Source: CAG-557 sp045540315
Lineage (GTDB): Bacteria; Bacillota; Clostridia; Oscillospirales; Acutalibacteraceae
DNA length: 60,079 nt
Direction: 5' to 3'
Assembly: GCA_045540315.1 (NCBI GenBank)
Contig: JAZQHA010000170.1
Coordinates: 1-60,079, forward strand
Positions 24,007-33,359 of this stretch are shown piece after piece. The notes under the pieces were generated by a model. It saw only the letters and a list, made by a program, of their open reading frames with translations, did not search any database and was not told the DNA's origin. The translations under genes and the position numbers were made by a program. Within the stretch, counting starts at the first letter, position 1; every line of letters begins with the position of its first letter.

Positions 24007-25064
24007 CTCTTATAATCCCTCCTGTATCGGTTCCTCATGATGTTTGCTACGATGTCCGGCATAAGGATATTCTGCGATTTCATCTTTTCCTTTCGCCATT
24101 CTTCATAGCTCATATCACCCAGCTTGTTCACGTTTCTGAGAGACAAATCTGCTACATCCCTCTCAAAACCTGCAATCTGTGATACCATCGTGCATCTGCA
24201 GTTCCAGATGTTTCCCGGAGATGCATCCGGGTCGCCCGGACTCATAATCTCACCAAGCGCATTGACAAACGGCTCTGATACGGGAATGGTCTGCCCGTCA
24301 AGCTCCCTGTGGGCCTCACGTGTGCGCCCGTCAAGAGTCGCAAGCCATGTCTTCTGCATCTTTACGCCCAGCCTCTCCATGCGCCTGTAGCTGTCCATAC
24401 GGCCTGCGTTTTCTGCCCCTGTAACGGCTGTACGGGCGTATCGTATTGCAGATTTCCTATCAGCCACGCAAAGGTCCCTTGCAATCCTGCTGGCCATGTT
24501 AGGTATGCTCTCGCCCTGCAAAAGCGCCTGCAGGACCACGCTTTGAATCTGCCCCTTGCGCCATCTTTTCACCTCGCCGGATGCAATGCGCCTGCGCATA
24601 CGAATGCCCGGCGGTGGCAAAAGCTCTGGCTCATCCCTCAGAATTCTTGCGACTGTATCTGTATCATAGAGTACAAAAGATGTATCCATCCTGAGTTTTT
24701 TTTCGATATCATAAGTCGCAAAATTCATATTGATTACATAGATGGATGGGAGATAGCCGTTGGCTACAGCCTTGGCTATCTTTTCTACATTGTCCAAATC
24801 ATCAGCGATGGAGTCCACAAGGGCCTGCCAGCGCTTGCCAACAGCAGTCTGACCCGTGCGCCATTGCTTGTATTCGGTCGCCGTGATGACACCACGCCTC
24901 ACTTGGTCACGCTTGATGCTGTCTTTTATCTGGAACCTGCGAAAGTAATCATCCATCTTTGCCTGAAGCTCTTTCTCTGCAGTCTCGTATTCTTTACGAA
25001 TCTTGGCCTCCAGCGCTTTGAGCTCCTTGTCCGTCATCTTCCTGCCCAAATCCATCCTCGTCAT
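24003..25064 (-). CDS. Minor capsid protein (Mu gpF / SPP1 gp7 family)
   Basis: 353 residues from the ATG at 25064 behind AGGAGG; it overlaps the portal gene by 71 bases. The MuF domain at about 225-310 has ARTAVTGAENAGRMDSYR, KTWLATLDGRTREAHRELDGQ and the terminal NIWNCRCTM. SPP1 gp7-type proteins bind the portal inside the head and are ejected with DNA. The N-terminal half is a long helical region. Confidence 0.9.
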   Translation of the reverse strand: MTRMDLGRKMTDKELKALEAKIRKEYETAEKELQAKMDDYFRRFQIKDSIKRDQVRRGVITATEYKQWRTGQTAVGKRWQALVDSIADDLDNVEKIAKAVANGYLPSIYVINMNFATYDIEKKLRMDTSFVLYDTDTVARILRDEPELLPPPGIRMRRRIASGEVKRWRKGQIQSVVLQALLQGESIPNMASRIARDLCVADRKSAIRYARTAVTGAENAGRMDSYRRMERLGVKMQKTWLATLDGRTREAHRELDGQTIPVSEPFVNALGEIMSPGDPDASPGNIWNCRCTMVSQIAGFERDVADLSLRNVNKLGDMSYEEWRKEKMKSQNILMPDIVANIMRNRYRRDYKR

Positions 25065-26394
25065 TTTCAGCCATCCTCCTAAACTCATCAGCCTTTAAAA
25101 GCTCCAGAATCTCATCTGCCTTGTCTCCATCGCCAAACAGCTCAAGCACCTTTTTTACGATGTAATCGGCCGGCAGAATCTGGGCCGCCTGTAGGATAAT
25201 CTGGATGTTTTCGGCTGTATTTATAACCATGGACCGAGTGAAGCTTGCATCGCTCTCGATGCCGACCAATTCAAACAGCCGATTGATGAAGTCCAGCACA
25301 CAATACTCGAACATATCTGCCTTGTTGTTCATCGGCTCATAAGCCGCTTTAATCTGCGTAGCCGTAGCCGCTCCACCTGCGATGTTCTTTGTGTCCAGCG
25401 CCATAAAATCATCGTACAGGTCGGACCGGAGCCGCTCCAGAATGACTTCCCTGCTTGTGTACGGAATTTCCATCGTGTGTGCTTCTGCACGTGCTCCATC
25501 ATCGTCTACTACAGCGGCCTTGATAGTCTTCATGTGCTGTACAAACTTCGCAAGGTCTACATCATCCATGCCACCTGCATTATTGATAGTCCAGTAAATC
25601 AGCGATGCATCATCAATGTCGTTGGCAAAACCAGACTTGATAAGGTCGTATGCGTCTATCTGCTCACGGATGCCCACAAGCTCGCTCTGATGCGCTGGAT
25701 TGCCCCACAAGGGCACGATGGGGAACGAGGGATAATTCATACCATCGATAATCTCGGAGCCGTCTGCGGGCGTTTTAGCGACTCTCAGCACGTACTTCCT
25801 TTTAGGCTTCAGTATTTCTCCCTCGCCGTCTTTCCACATGTATTCTGTGTATCCATCCAGCTCGTAAAGAGTGGCTCTCAACGGTTTGGATGCATCAATC
25901 TGCCAGAACCTAATGCCGGCCGCAAGTCCACCCGTCTCTTCATCCCACAGCGGCGCAAATTCGGTTACCCGGAAAACTTCCAGATGGTCCAGATTCCAAA
26001 ATCCAAAAGCCACACCATCCACAAGAGCATCACGCCCCAGCTCCTGCAAACGCATGTCGAAATCCTTGCCCAGCTTTTCCTTGTCATCGCTCTCGGTCAT
26101 GGAAATTCCATTACCCAGAAGATATTGTGTCTGCTGGGTAACAAATCTATTGAAAAAGTTGGACCTCAGCTTGTAATCAGCCGAGAAATTGTCCGGGATA
26201 GCTTCACCTGTGATTGTATACAGGAGCTTTTGATATTCGATGATGGTAATGTTGCGCCGACAGTCGTATTCATTTGCGTCATAAGCATCTGTATAGACAT
26301 CGGATGATTTGTGTGCGCTGATGGCCGACAGGATGAAATTCATGCGAACCTCTTCGCTTTCCCCTATCTCCAGTAAATCCTGATAAGTATACAT
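24994..26394 (-). CDS. Portal protein (SPP1 gp6 family)
   Basis: 466 residues. YYQ-like SPP1 portal features are seen: FNRFVTQQTQYLLGNGISM, YGFANDIDDAS-like segment GFANDIDDASLIYWTINNAGG, and VINTAENIQIILQAAQILP. The last 40 residues are acidic and Gln-rich. Portals form the dodecameric DNA gate. It starts one base after the terminase stop. Confidence 0.92.
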   Translation of the reverse strand: MYTYQDLLEIGESEEVRMNFILSAISAHKSSDVYTDAYDANEYDCRRNITIIEYQKLLYTITGEAIPDNFSADYKLRSNFFNRFVTQQTQYLLGNGISMTESDDKEKLGKDFDMRLQELGRDALVDGVAFGFWNLDHLEVFRVTEFAPLWDEETGGLAAGIRFWQIDASKPLRATLYELDGYTEYMWKDGEGEILKPKRKYVLRVAKTPADGSEIIDGMNYPSFPIVPLWGNPAHQSELVGIREQIDAYDLIKSGFANDIDDASLIYWTINNAGGMDDVDLAKFVQHMKTIKAAVVDDDGARAEAHTMEIPYTSREVILERLRSDLYDDFMALDTKNIAGGAATATQIKAAYEPMNNKADMFEYCVLDFINRLFELVGIESDASFTRSMVINTAENIQIILQAAQILPADYIVKKVLELFGDGDKADEILELLKADEFRRMAENDEDGFGQEDDGQGAQSAGGQDS

Positions 26395-27702
26395 TTATAC
26401 ACCTCTCCGTGCTTTTTTTATGATATACATAGTCTTGACAAAATACCTCATAGCGTCCATCAAGTGGTCATTAACCTTGACCGGTACATCATCTGCAGAA
26501 TTTTCGTCCCACACATAGCCCCCAGCTTCAGCTATCCAGTTTTTGCATTGAGGAGAAATCTTGATGTATCCGTTCTCCAGCGCATTGGCTGTTTCACGGA
26601 TGCCGTCCAGCACGGCATTTTTTGCTGGCAACGCCTTAAACCGATGCTCACGCTTGCGCATCAATGCGATATATGAAGCCGCTGACGGGTCAATAATCAC
26701 CCTCAGCTGTGCGCCCGGACACACGTCTGCACACCATGCTTCGATGTCCTGCGCATACTGCTCGTCAGTCTTCTGCACGCCCTCAGCACGCCCAGAGTAG
26801 TAATACTCACGCACGGCATACCATATGCCTGCATGATGTACCCACAAAAGCGCCGCAAAAGCGTTCATCGTGCCGTAGTCGATTGACATGCATACACGTT
26901 CTGGCAATATCTTTTGATATTCTGGCCGGACAGGAATCTCCCCGATGGCATCCTCGAACATCGGATACACAAGGCCCTCTGCAATGCATCGCTCGCCCAG
27001 AATATCACGGCGATACCAGATTGAACCGGGCACATATTGACTCTCGATTTCTCGTTTTCTCTGCTCTGATATGGACAGATTGTCATGGATGGTAAAGTGC
27101 TCATACTGATAGCCGCCGACATAGGTCTGCTTGTAAAGATCAATATATTCCTTGTAAATTCTGTGTGCCGGATTGCAAGGGTTTAAATCCCACAATACCA
27201 ACGGCCTCTGCGCTGCTACTTGACGGCCAAAAGCAACCTTGATAAAGCTCGTCCTGGAATCATCACAATCATAGTGCTCATTTATCTCTGTCGCAATCCA
27301 TAGGCCGTAAGAGTTACCAAGTATGCGCTTGTAAGCATCAGCTTTGCCACCACCGACAAAAATAACGACTTTTTGCCCGGTCTGCGTGTTTATAAAAAGC
27401 GCCTCGTTGTCCTTAAACTTGCCCCACTTACATCTGCCCCTAAAGAGGTTTTCAAGCCCAAAGCCATTGCAAACACCGATATTAAGCTTGGCATTACCTA
27501 GCGTAGAACCTGACGCAAGGTGTATCATATCCGGGCAAATTTCAAGGTACATGGCTGCAATTATGCAATGGTCGATTGTCTTACCACTACGAATAGCGCC
27601 CTCAGCAACATTCATCTTGTTGGAGAGCGCTGTTTTTATATAATGCTTATGTTTGGCTGAAAAAGGTTTCCAATCAATCGTTGTGGTCTTTTGAGTAGGC
27701 AA
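26395..27702 (-). CDS. terL: Terminase large subunit
   Basis: 435 residues, packaging ATPase and nuclease. Walker A EGAIRSGKT near residue 38, Walker B LWIATEINE near 135 and the coupling segment WDLNPCNPAH follow. RNase H-like nuclease acids appear at MSIDYGTMNA and VIIDPSAASY, and near the C-terminus NDHLMDAMRYF. It starts with TTG at 27702 behind AAAGGCGGTGA, in sequence immediately downstream of a GIY-YIG insert. Confidence 0.95.
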   Translation of the reverse strand: MPTQKTTTIDWKPFSAKHKHYIKTALSNKMNVAEGAIRSGKTIDHCIIAAMYLEICPDMIHLASGSTLGNAKLNIGVCNGFGLENLFRGRCKWGKFKDNEALFINTQTGQKVVIFVGGGKADAYKRILGNSYGLWIATEINEHYDCDDSRTSFIKVAFGRQVAAQRPLVLWDLNPCNPAHRIYKEYIDLYKQTYVGGYQYEHFTIHDNLSISEQRKREIESQYVPGSIWYRRDILGERCIAEGLVYPMFEDAIGEIPVRPEYQKILPERVCMSIDYGTMNAFAALLWVHHAGIWYAVREYYYSGRAEGVQKTDEQYAQDIEAWCADVCPGAQLRVIIDPSAASYIALMRKREHRFKALPAKNAVLDGIRETANALENGYIKISPQCKNWIAEAGGYVWDENSADDVPVKVNDHLMDAMRYFVKTMYIIKKARRGV

Positions 27703-28437
27703 CTAATCACCGCCTTTACGCTTTTTTAATTCTTCCAAAATCAAATCAAGCGTCTGCTCTATCTTCGTTCTTTCGCCTTGTGAAAATAATTTATCGTATC
27801 TAAACCTAAAATAATTCATATCTCGAATAGAATTGATTTTATCATCCCATCCTAAATCGTGTAACCAATAGATTATGTCATATTTTGTCATTTCAAACAA
27901 AATAGTTTCCACATCGAACCAATCTGATATACTATAACCTTTTAATTCTCTCCCTGTTTCTGCTTTGTATTTCGCCTGTTCCATGGCTTTTTTATGAATG
28001 ACGGCATTATAACATTCATTCCAATAATCGGCTTCTTCTGCGTCCATTTTTGCCATTTCTAACAAGCCTGCAACATAACATGATTGAAAAGATAACTCTT
28101 GCTTGAATTTTCGTAAGATAGCAAGCAAATCCTCGCACAGATATGTTGTGTTTATGTTATCTCCACCGATTGAGGAATTATAACCGTCATTGATTGAATC
28201 ATATTTAATAATCATTTCCTGCTCAATCTTTTTGGCGGTTTCCTCATCAAGGTTATAATAAAGGATTTCATGCCGCACATTATCCCAACCATACTTGCAG
28301 ATTGCTTTCCACATTTTAGGTTGATTAGAATACTGTATGCCATTTACACCCCAACGCTCTGTTATCGCTGTTCCAGAAATGCCAATATAGCTTTTTTCAT
28401 TCGGGAATATATGCCGATAAACATAATAGTTTTTCAT
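27703..28437 (-). CDS. GIY-YIG endonuclease inserted between the terminase subunits
   Basis: 244 residues. GIY-YIG core at 1-90: YYVYRHIFPNEKSYIGISG, RWGVNGIQY, and catalytic Glu in EQEMIIKYDSINDGYNSSIGGDN. The C-terminal two thirds are helical with unknown targeting role. It splits the normal TerS-TerL pair and leaves TerL with a TTG start. Confidence 0.88.
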   Translation of the reverse strand: MKNYYVYRHIFPNEKSYIGISGTAITERWGVNGIQYSNQPKMWKAICKYGWDNVRHEILYYNLDEETAKKIEQEMIIKYDSINDGYNSSIGGDNINTTYLCEDLLAILRKFKQELSFQSCYVAGLLEMAKMDAEEADYWNECYNAVIHKKAMEQAKYKAETGRELKGYSISDWFDVETILFEMTKYDIIYWLHDLGWDDKINSIRDMNYFRFRYDKLFSQGERTKIEQTLDLILEELKKRKGGD

Positions 28438-28439
28438 AC

Positions 28440-28916
28440 TTAATCATCATCCTTTAACATATCTGCCAAACTGGATAAATCTTCTACTTCAAATGTCACC
28501 GCTTCAATCTGCCTATCTCTCCAATCAATAGGCTTTCTGTTTTTCAGCCAAAATATCTGTGCGGTTGTATCAGGTGGATAATAAACTTCTTCTTCTACAT
28601 ACTGAATTTCCTCGGTAACGATTTTTGCACCGTCCTTTTGTTTCTCTGTTCTAATCTTAATCGGTTTCTTGACGGTAACGATATATCCTGTGGCTTTTTT
28701 GTAAAGAGCATTCTCCACAATTCGGTCAGTAACATCCTTGCCCTTTTTTAAGGCGGTCAAAATAGGCAAATGGTCTTTTTTCCAATTTTTAAGCGTACTT
28801 AATGAAACGCCCATATTATAGGCAATCTGCTCTTCGGTCAGACCGTCCCTTGCCCAACCCTCAATCCGTATTAGGTTGTCCTCTTCAAGCCATTCGGCAT
28901 ATTTGCCTATTGCCAT
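28440..28916 (-). CDS. terS: Terminase small subunit
   Basis: 158 residues. The HTH at residues 18-45 (RDGLTEEQIAYNMGVSLSTLKNWKKD) and the segment TAQIFWLKNRKPIDWRDRQ are typical of Firmicutes TerS, which recognises pac/cos DNA. The acidic tail ends LKDDD. Confidence 0.92.
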   Translation of the reverse strand: MAIGKYAEWLEEDNLIRIEGWARDGLTEEQIAYNMGVSLSTLKNWKKDHLPILTALKKGKDVTDRIVENALYKKATGYIVTVKKPIKIRTEKQKDGAKIVTEEIQYVEEEVYYPPDTTAQIFWLKNRKPIDWRDRQIEAVTFEVEDLSSLADMLKDDD

Positions 28917-30209
28917 TTATTCCACCTTCTCTGTCTTTATCGGCTTGTTGCTGTAAATATACTCATTTACTTTTTTACCGTTTGTGTCTGCACCTATCAG
29001 CGACATAACGGATTTTATTTTCTGTTTGTAGAATGTGCCGTCTGATATTTCATAGGAGCTAAAAAACACCTGATAATCCCTTGTTTTTACCCATTCATAG
29101 AACTCTTTGGAATCAAACTTTACACCGTAATCATCACATTTGCCTTTACCACTTTGCTCATACGGAACATCACAATAAACTACATCACCATCCTGGTATC
29201 TATAATCACGATAGTCTATGTTAGAAACTTCAAGCCTCTGTAATGCTTCAAGCCTCTGTAATGCTTCAAGCTGTGTCAAAGCTTGCAAATGCTCAACAGA
29301 CTCCAGTCTGTTGAGGCTATCCGATTTTTGGTTTTGCAACATTTTAATAAAATGTATATATGCAAGCCGCCTATCCTTCAAGGTCTCATCCATCAGTGCA
29401 TGGCAAGCCGTACATTTAATTTCTTCAATATCCTTGCCCCATAGATACTCTGTACCATTATTCCCGAACGACCATATATATTTTACATAGGCATCTGTGT
29501 CTTTCAACGCATCAAAGTCAGCCCTTGTGACAACCCTGCGCTCATCATGGTATTTGCCATTAACTGCATCCATGAATAACCCGGTTATCATTTCGTTTAG
29601 ATCATTATACAGGAATGATTTCCACTTATCGGAGAGCATCGCACAATGTGTGATGGCACCCCCCCCACCAAACAAATCAACCAAACGCTCGCCGCTTGGC
29701 AGGATATTTATAATAATGTCAGCAATCCGTGACTTGTTACCCTGATATGGTACGCCATAATGCTTTTCAAGTTTTTCTATATCAGCGAACTCATTTTCAT
29801 CATTCTCGTTTGTGGTAGAGGACGTGCTTTCATGCTGAATTTCAACATCAAATCCAAAATCGGACATATTTATATCAATAATGTCCTTTAATTCTTCATC
29901 CAGTATCTCAAAATCAAAATCGCTGTTCATTGTCAGTTTATTATGAGCCAAAGTGTAGGCTTTCCGTTCTTCATCTGTTAAATGGTCAAGCCGTATGCAC
30001 TCTGCTTCTGTATAGCCTAATTCTTTCAAGGCAATATACCGCCCATGCCCCTCGACAATGATATTATCATCACCCCAGACGGCAATCGGATCGTTGTTTC
30101 CGAACTGCTCAATGCTTTTCTTTATCTGCTCAATCTGTTTTTCGGGATGGCGTTTAGCGTTTTTCTCATACGGCCTTAATTCGTCAAGCCCTAACTTAAT
30201 TATCTCCAA
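28917..30209 (-). CDS. ParB-like domain fused to D12-class DNA adenine methyltransferase
   Basis: 430 residues. Residues 1-125 are a ParB/Srx-like domain (IIVEGHGRYIALKELGY). Residues 150-425 are a Dam-type (D12) methyltransferase: YQGNKSRIADII, SAM motif LVDLFGGGGAITH, catalytic DVPY (in place of the usual DPPY). The target region contains LEALQR tandem repeats. Start is TTG at 30209 behind AAAGGAG and overlaps the upstream HNH gene. Likely modifies phage DNA against host restriction. Confidence 0.88.
   Translation of the reverse strand: MEIIKLGLDELRPYEKNAKRHPEKQIEQIKKSIEQFGNNDPIAVWGDDNIIVEGHGRYIALKELGYTEAECIRLDHLTDEERKAYTLAHNKLTMNSDFDFEILDEELKDIIDINMSDFGFDVEIQHESTSSTTNENDENEFADIEKLEKHYGVPYQGNKSRIADIIINILPSGERLVDLFGGGGAITHCAMLSDKWKSFLYNDLNEMITGLFMDAVNGKYHDERRVVTRADFDALKDTDAYVKYIWSFGNNGTEYLWGKDIEEIKCTACHALMDETLKDRRLAYIHFIKMLQNQKSDSLNRLESVEHLQALTQLEALQRLEALQRLEVSNIDYRDYRYQDGDVVYCDVPYEQSGKGKCDDYGVKFDSKEFYEWVKTRDYQVFFSSYEISDGTFYKQKIKSVMSLIGADTNGKKVNEYIYSNKPIKTEKVE
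29228..29281 (-). repeat. 18-bp tandem repeats in the methyltransferase gene
   Basis: Two exact 18-bp units (29228-29245 and 29246-29263) and a decayed third encode LEALQR hexapeptides in the region between the SAM and catalytic motifs. Related Leu/Gln/Glu repeats continue upstream in the protein. Length may vary by slippage. Confidence 0.85.
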
Positions 30210-30957
30210 CTGTCTGACTCTCCTTTATTTTCATATAGGTTATAATCTGTCTTTCCCTCAAAATATTGTTATACAGGAACTTCACTCTCTCATAATCTGT
30301 ATCGGCTTTCATAAGGTCTAACCCGATATATTCTATGATTTTATGATGTTTCACGCATAAAGGTATCAGATTTTCACGGCTATTATCTTGCGTCAATCTG
30401 TATGGGATTATGTGATGTATCTGTATCTTTTCTGTTGTACCACATATAGCACAAAACTGTTTCCCCGAAAAGTATTTCCTTTTGGCTTGTTTGAATCCTC
30501 TGTATGTATCTGTTCTGTTAAAATCAGATAGATACTTGTCATAGCATTCCCGACAACAAAAGTTTGCACTTGCGTTTGTTTTTCCGCTTACAACACTTTT
30601 AGGAATCTGGAAAACTTTTCCACATTCCTTACAAGTACGCTCCACTCTGTTTTGTTTTTCATATTCACGCTTGCAATCTAAACTACAAAAATGCTTTTTG
30701 CTTTTTCGGTCACTTTTGTATCTGGCAAAAGTCTTTCCGCAACAATCACAGATAACCTCTATCTTACCATCTCTGTCATGCTTACCTCTTCCACATTCAG
30801 CAGAGCAGAACTTGTAGCCTTTTTCATTCTTGAACCATTTACCGCATTTCTCACAAGTTGTGAACCTCGCAAATCTGCCCTTGCAATCACAAGTCTGATT
30901 TTTGTACGGCTTCTCGGATAATTCCTTACCACACCTGTTACAAATCCATTTTTCCAT
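30196..30957 (-). CDS. HNH endonuclease with a zinc-knuckle array
   Basis: 253 residues. Five Cys-pair segments resemble zinc ribbons (ICNRCGKEL, CEKCGKWF, ICDCCGKTF, TCKECGKVF, FCCRECYDKY), followed by an HNH core (FCAICGTTEKIQIHHIIPYRL to ENLIPLCVKHHKI). Such fusions are mobile endonucleases or defence-like nucleases. Overlaps the downstream methyltransferase start by 14 bases. Confidence 0.85.
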   Translation of the reverse strand: MEKWICNRCGKELSEKPYKNQTCDCKGRFARFTTCEKCGKWFKNEKGYKFCSAECGRGKHDRDGKIEVICDCCGKTFARYKSDRKSKKHFCSLDCKREYEKQNRVERTCKECGKVFQIPKSVVSGKTNASANFCCRECYDKYLSDFNRTDTYRGFKQAKRKYFSGKQFCAICGTTEKIQIHHIIPYRLTQDNSRENLIPLCVKHHKIIEYIGLDLMKADTDYERVKFLYNNILRERQIITYMKIKESQTVGDN

Positions 30958-31061
30958 GTTATCAACTCCCTAATAGTTATTTTATATATAAAGCAAGTAA
31001 TCAATGATTAGGGCATTGAAAAGGTAGCTAACCTCTGTCCTCGCCTTATATCCCTGATAAC

Positions 31062-31072
31062 ATTATATCACA
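31062..31072 (-). promoter_or_regulatory. Extended -10 promoter candidate (TGATATAAT)
   Basis: TGA directly before TATAAT (31062-31067) gives an extended -10 element; no good -35 is seen. It lies at the end of the GIY-YIG gene and would drive the HNH gene through a 105-base leader with no ORF. Confidence 0.4.
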
Positions 31073-31074
31073 TT

Positions 31075-31824
31075 TCATGCAGAAAGTCGATAATTACTGA
31101 TTTCAAACTCAATATCTTTGAGTTTTTCAAGTATCGGCTGACATTCCGTATCAAGCCATTCTCTTAATTTATCTTCCTCGACAAGCACCGATGTTTCCAA
31201 TAAATCATAATTATCTCTGATAAATTCACTTTCCGTAATGATAGGCGGTTTGCTGTTATAAGATAAAATCCCATCAATGCTTATCGTGAATCCATTTAAT
31301 ATATTTTGTTTTTCTTCGTTAGTACCGACACCAATAAAGCATGGATTATCAATCCCAATCGCACCATAATGATAACGGCTTGCATACCGCCCACAACTGC
31401 CAGATAGCCAAAGTTTTGTGTTAATCAATTTGCTTATTCTCGCTTGTATGTCACGAACACTTTTTCGTGACAATTCTACTTGCTCCAATAATTCCTGTCG
31501 CTGTTCCTGTGTGTATTTTTTGCGATATTCAACCCACTCTGGTTCAACAAATGCCAAACCGCCCCACTCTGATGTAGCCTTTGAATCCTTATTCAGTTTC
31601 GGCTTATATCTTCTTATCAATTCAGATTCCACAACATCTGTCATAATTGCGTTTGGCAACTCGCAATAGAAAATATCAGCCGATTTTATAAGGCTGTGAT
31701 ATTCATAAGGGATATTATCACCACTTATGCCATGCTGACGCAATCTTGAAAACGGCTTTTTAGCATCCGATTTTCCGATATAAATAATCTCTCCGTCTAA
31801 TACATATTTATAAACATAGTGCAT
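31075..31824 (-). CDS. GIY-YIG endonuclease interrupting a ParB gene
   Basis: 249 residues. GIY-YIG core in 1-80: HYVYKYVLDGEIIYIGKSD, FSRLRQHG, and Glu in VVESELIRRYKPKLNKD. A coiled coil and unknown C-terminal domain follow. GAGG precedes the ATG, which lies inside the truncated ParB frame. Confidence 0.85.
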   Translation of the reverse strand: MHYVYKYVLDGEIIYIGKSDAKKPFSRLRQHGISGDNIPYEYHSLIKSADIFYCELPNAIMTDVVESELIRRYKPKLNKDSKATSEWGGLAFVEPEWVEYRKKYTQEQRQELLEQVELSRKSVRDIQARISKLINTKLWLSGSCGRYASRYHYGAIGIDNPCFIGVGTNEEKQNILNGFTISIDGILSYNSKPPIITESEFIRDNYDLLETSVLVEEDKLREWLDTECQPILEKLKDIEFEISNYRLSA

Positions 31825-32039
31825 AATGTTCCTCTTTTTTCGTACTCAAAAAAACAATTCTCTGCCAAAAGCCTACCATGACCGATAACAACAACATTGT
31901 CCTTATCAACCACGATAGGCTGTCTAAAGCCAAACGCACGCAAGGACGCCGCGACTTTATCGACAGCGTCCCCGTTTACTCTTGGATTGTTTGGATAAGG
32001 ATGCACCTGCTTGATAGGCACGGTAATAATGTCTTGCAA
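31797..32039 (-). pseudogene. Truncated ParB-like domain, cut by a GIY-YIG gene
   Basis: 80 codons from a TTG start behind GGGAGGGAG. Residues 1-58 match ParB (PIKQVHPYPNNPRVN, VVVIGHGRLLA) but the frame then leaves the family (ENCFFEYEKRG) and stops inside the GIY-YIG gene. The 3' part of the ParB gene is absent downstream. A shortened product may still be made. Confidence 0.75.
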
Positions 32040-32057
32040 TCGTGCTCCCTCCCGTTT

Positions 32058-32249
32058 TTAATTTTTTACAAGCGTTTCACGCAGGATAATGTTGCCATCC
32101 GGCGCAACTGATGCTCCGGTCAGCTGTATCTGTTGTCCACCATCGAGAACGATTTCTGCCCCCTGTGCATGGGAATCTGCATGCTTTGGAACGGCTAGTA
32201 CATGTTTAATCGCACGTTTGCCGGCCTGAAAGATTGTGTCGTTTTTCAT
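32058..32249 (-). CDS. Small conserved phage protein
   Basis: 63 residues (AIKHVLAVPKHADSHAQGAEIVLDGGQQIQLTG is its core, split into two strands and loops). The text is typical of gut phage small genes near terminase. Function unknown. Confidence 0.65.
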   Translation of the reverse strand: MKNDTIFQAGKRAIKHVLAVPKHADSHAQGAEIVLDGGQQIQLTGASVAPDGNIILRETLVKN

Positions 32250-32252
32250 ACG

Positions 32253-32405
32253 TCACTTTTTCCTCCTTTTAGTAGCGCTTGTCTTACTTTTCGTTTTGCT
32301 TGTCTTGCTCTTGGGTGCTTTTACCACACGGATAGACCCCGGAGCCGTTCCCCATCTATCATAATCAGCATCATGGGGAGAATTTGTGCTTGCATTCTTA
32401 CTCAT
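32253..32405 (-). CDS. Lys/Ser/Thr-rich small protein (50 aa)
   Basis: The ATG overlaps the TAA of the upstream gene (TAATG). N-terminal part is polar; the last 22 residues are Lys/Ser/Thr repeats ending KRRKK. AAGGAGG at its end serves the next gene. It may bind nucleic acid. Confidence 0.6.
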   Translation of the reverse strand: MSKNASTNSPHDADYDRWGTAPGSIRVVKAPKSKTSKTKSKTSATKRRKK

Positions 32406-33172
32406 TATCCATCGACCTCCACAATAATTTCAATCTGTCTTTTGCTAAGGTCCCACTTGGGGCGTCCCTTTGCTCTTGCCTTTTTTCCTGTATATCTTAC
32501 ATCTACAATCCGATAGTTATTGCTTCTGCCCAGCAACATTTCTCCAAAGTCATCACCCTTCGACTTTCCGCTGTTTCGCATCGGTGTCTTGCCTTGTCCG
32601 GGCATAAACCCTTTTGCTCCAGCTTTCGCCCGATAAGTGAATTTATACTGTCTGGTATTAAATGTTGACGGGTCTGATGAATTTTTAAAATCATTCACAG
32701 ACGTGGATAGAATTCTGTCATCCTTATACGACACACCCACAAGAGCCTGCTTCAGCCTTGACAGCGTCATTGTTGATGCGTTTCCTGATGAGCCGACCTG
32801 TCGTAGAAGCTCGTCCACGGTGCTAGCATGGTCGTATCTCGACAGGGTTGCGTTATATCCAAGGTTGTGCATTGCGCCATCAATTGTATTAAAGACATCT
32901 CGTTCTTGCTGGGTCATAGGCAGACCCTGCGCATGTTTATAATTCATGTTCTGCGAGAAGTTGTACAAGGACCCCGGTGTTGTATTTGGATTTGTATACA
33001 GGTCAATAGCCGCTTGCTGTACAGGCGTTATTGCCTGCCTAACAAGATATGCGGACGCTTCGGCATCAGACATTGCTCGAAACGGTCCACTATCTGTTGC
33101 GGCGAATTTAGGTGGCGTAGACGAACTAGCGCCTCCACCACTTGATGACATTTTTGAACCACCCTTTGCCAT
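32405..33172 (-). CDS. Candidate ADP-ribosyltransferase-fold protein
   Basis: 255 residues behind GGAGG. A Ser/Gly-rich N-terminus is followed by a region whose motif order fits R-S-E ADP-ribosyltransferases: Arg in TLSRYDH, RILSTSVN as the STS strand, and GEMLLGRSNNYRI like the ExE-loop of toxin-type enzymes. An exact second Glu two residues before is missing (DDFGE), so activity is uncertain. Alternative: unrelated structural protein. Confidence 0.5.
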   Translation of the reverse strand: MAKGGSKMSSSGGGASSSTPPKFAATDSGPFRAMSDAEASAYLVRQAITPVQQAAIDLYTNPNTTPGSLYNFSQNMNYKHAQGLPMTQQERDVFNTIDGAMHNLGYNATLSRYDHASTVDELLRQVGSSGNASTMTLSRLKQALVGVSYKDDRILSTSVNDFKNSSDPSTFNTRQYKFTYRAKAGAKGFMPGQGKTPMRNSGKSKGDDFGEMLLGRSNNYRIVDVRYTGKKARAKGRPKWDLSKRQIEIIVEVDG

Positions 33173-33187
33173 TTGTTATACACCTCC

Positions 33188-33334
33188 CTATTTGCTTCGT
33201 GTGGTTTTCTTTTTAGTGGTGGTCTTTTTTTTAGTTGACATGGTACCCATCATAGAGCCAATCTCTGCAGAAGCCTTTTTCCGCTGAGCCGGTGTCATTT
33301 TCTCAAAAGCTTTTTCAAAGTTTGTTTTAGCCAT
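33188..33334 (-). CDS. Lys/Thr-rich small protein (48 aa)
   Basis: An N-terminal helix (NFEKAFEKMTPAQRKKASAEI) leads to a Lys/Thr tail (KKKTTTKKKTTRSK). Strong GGAG before the ATG. Similar in composition to the 32253-32405 protein. Confidence 0.6.
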   Translation of the reverse strand: MAKTNFEKAFEKMTPAQRKKASAEIGSMMGTMSTKKKTTTKKKTTRSK

Positions 33335-33359
33335 ATTAAACTCCTTTCGCAAATCGCTC

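Noticed and set aside
24309..26307. Long plus-strand frames opposite MuF and portal genes
   Set aside because: They mirror well-supported conserved genes on the other strand and carry no recognisable motifs.
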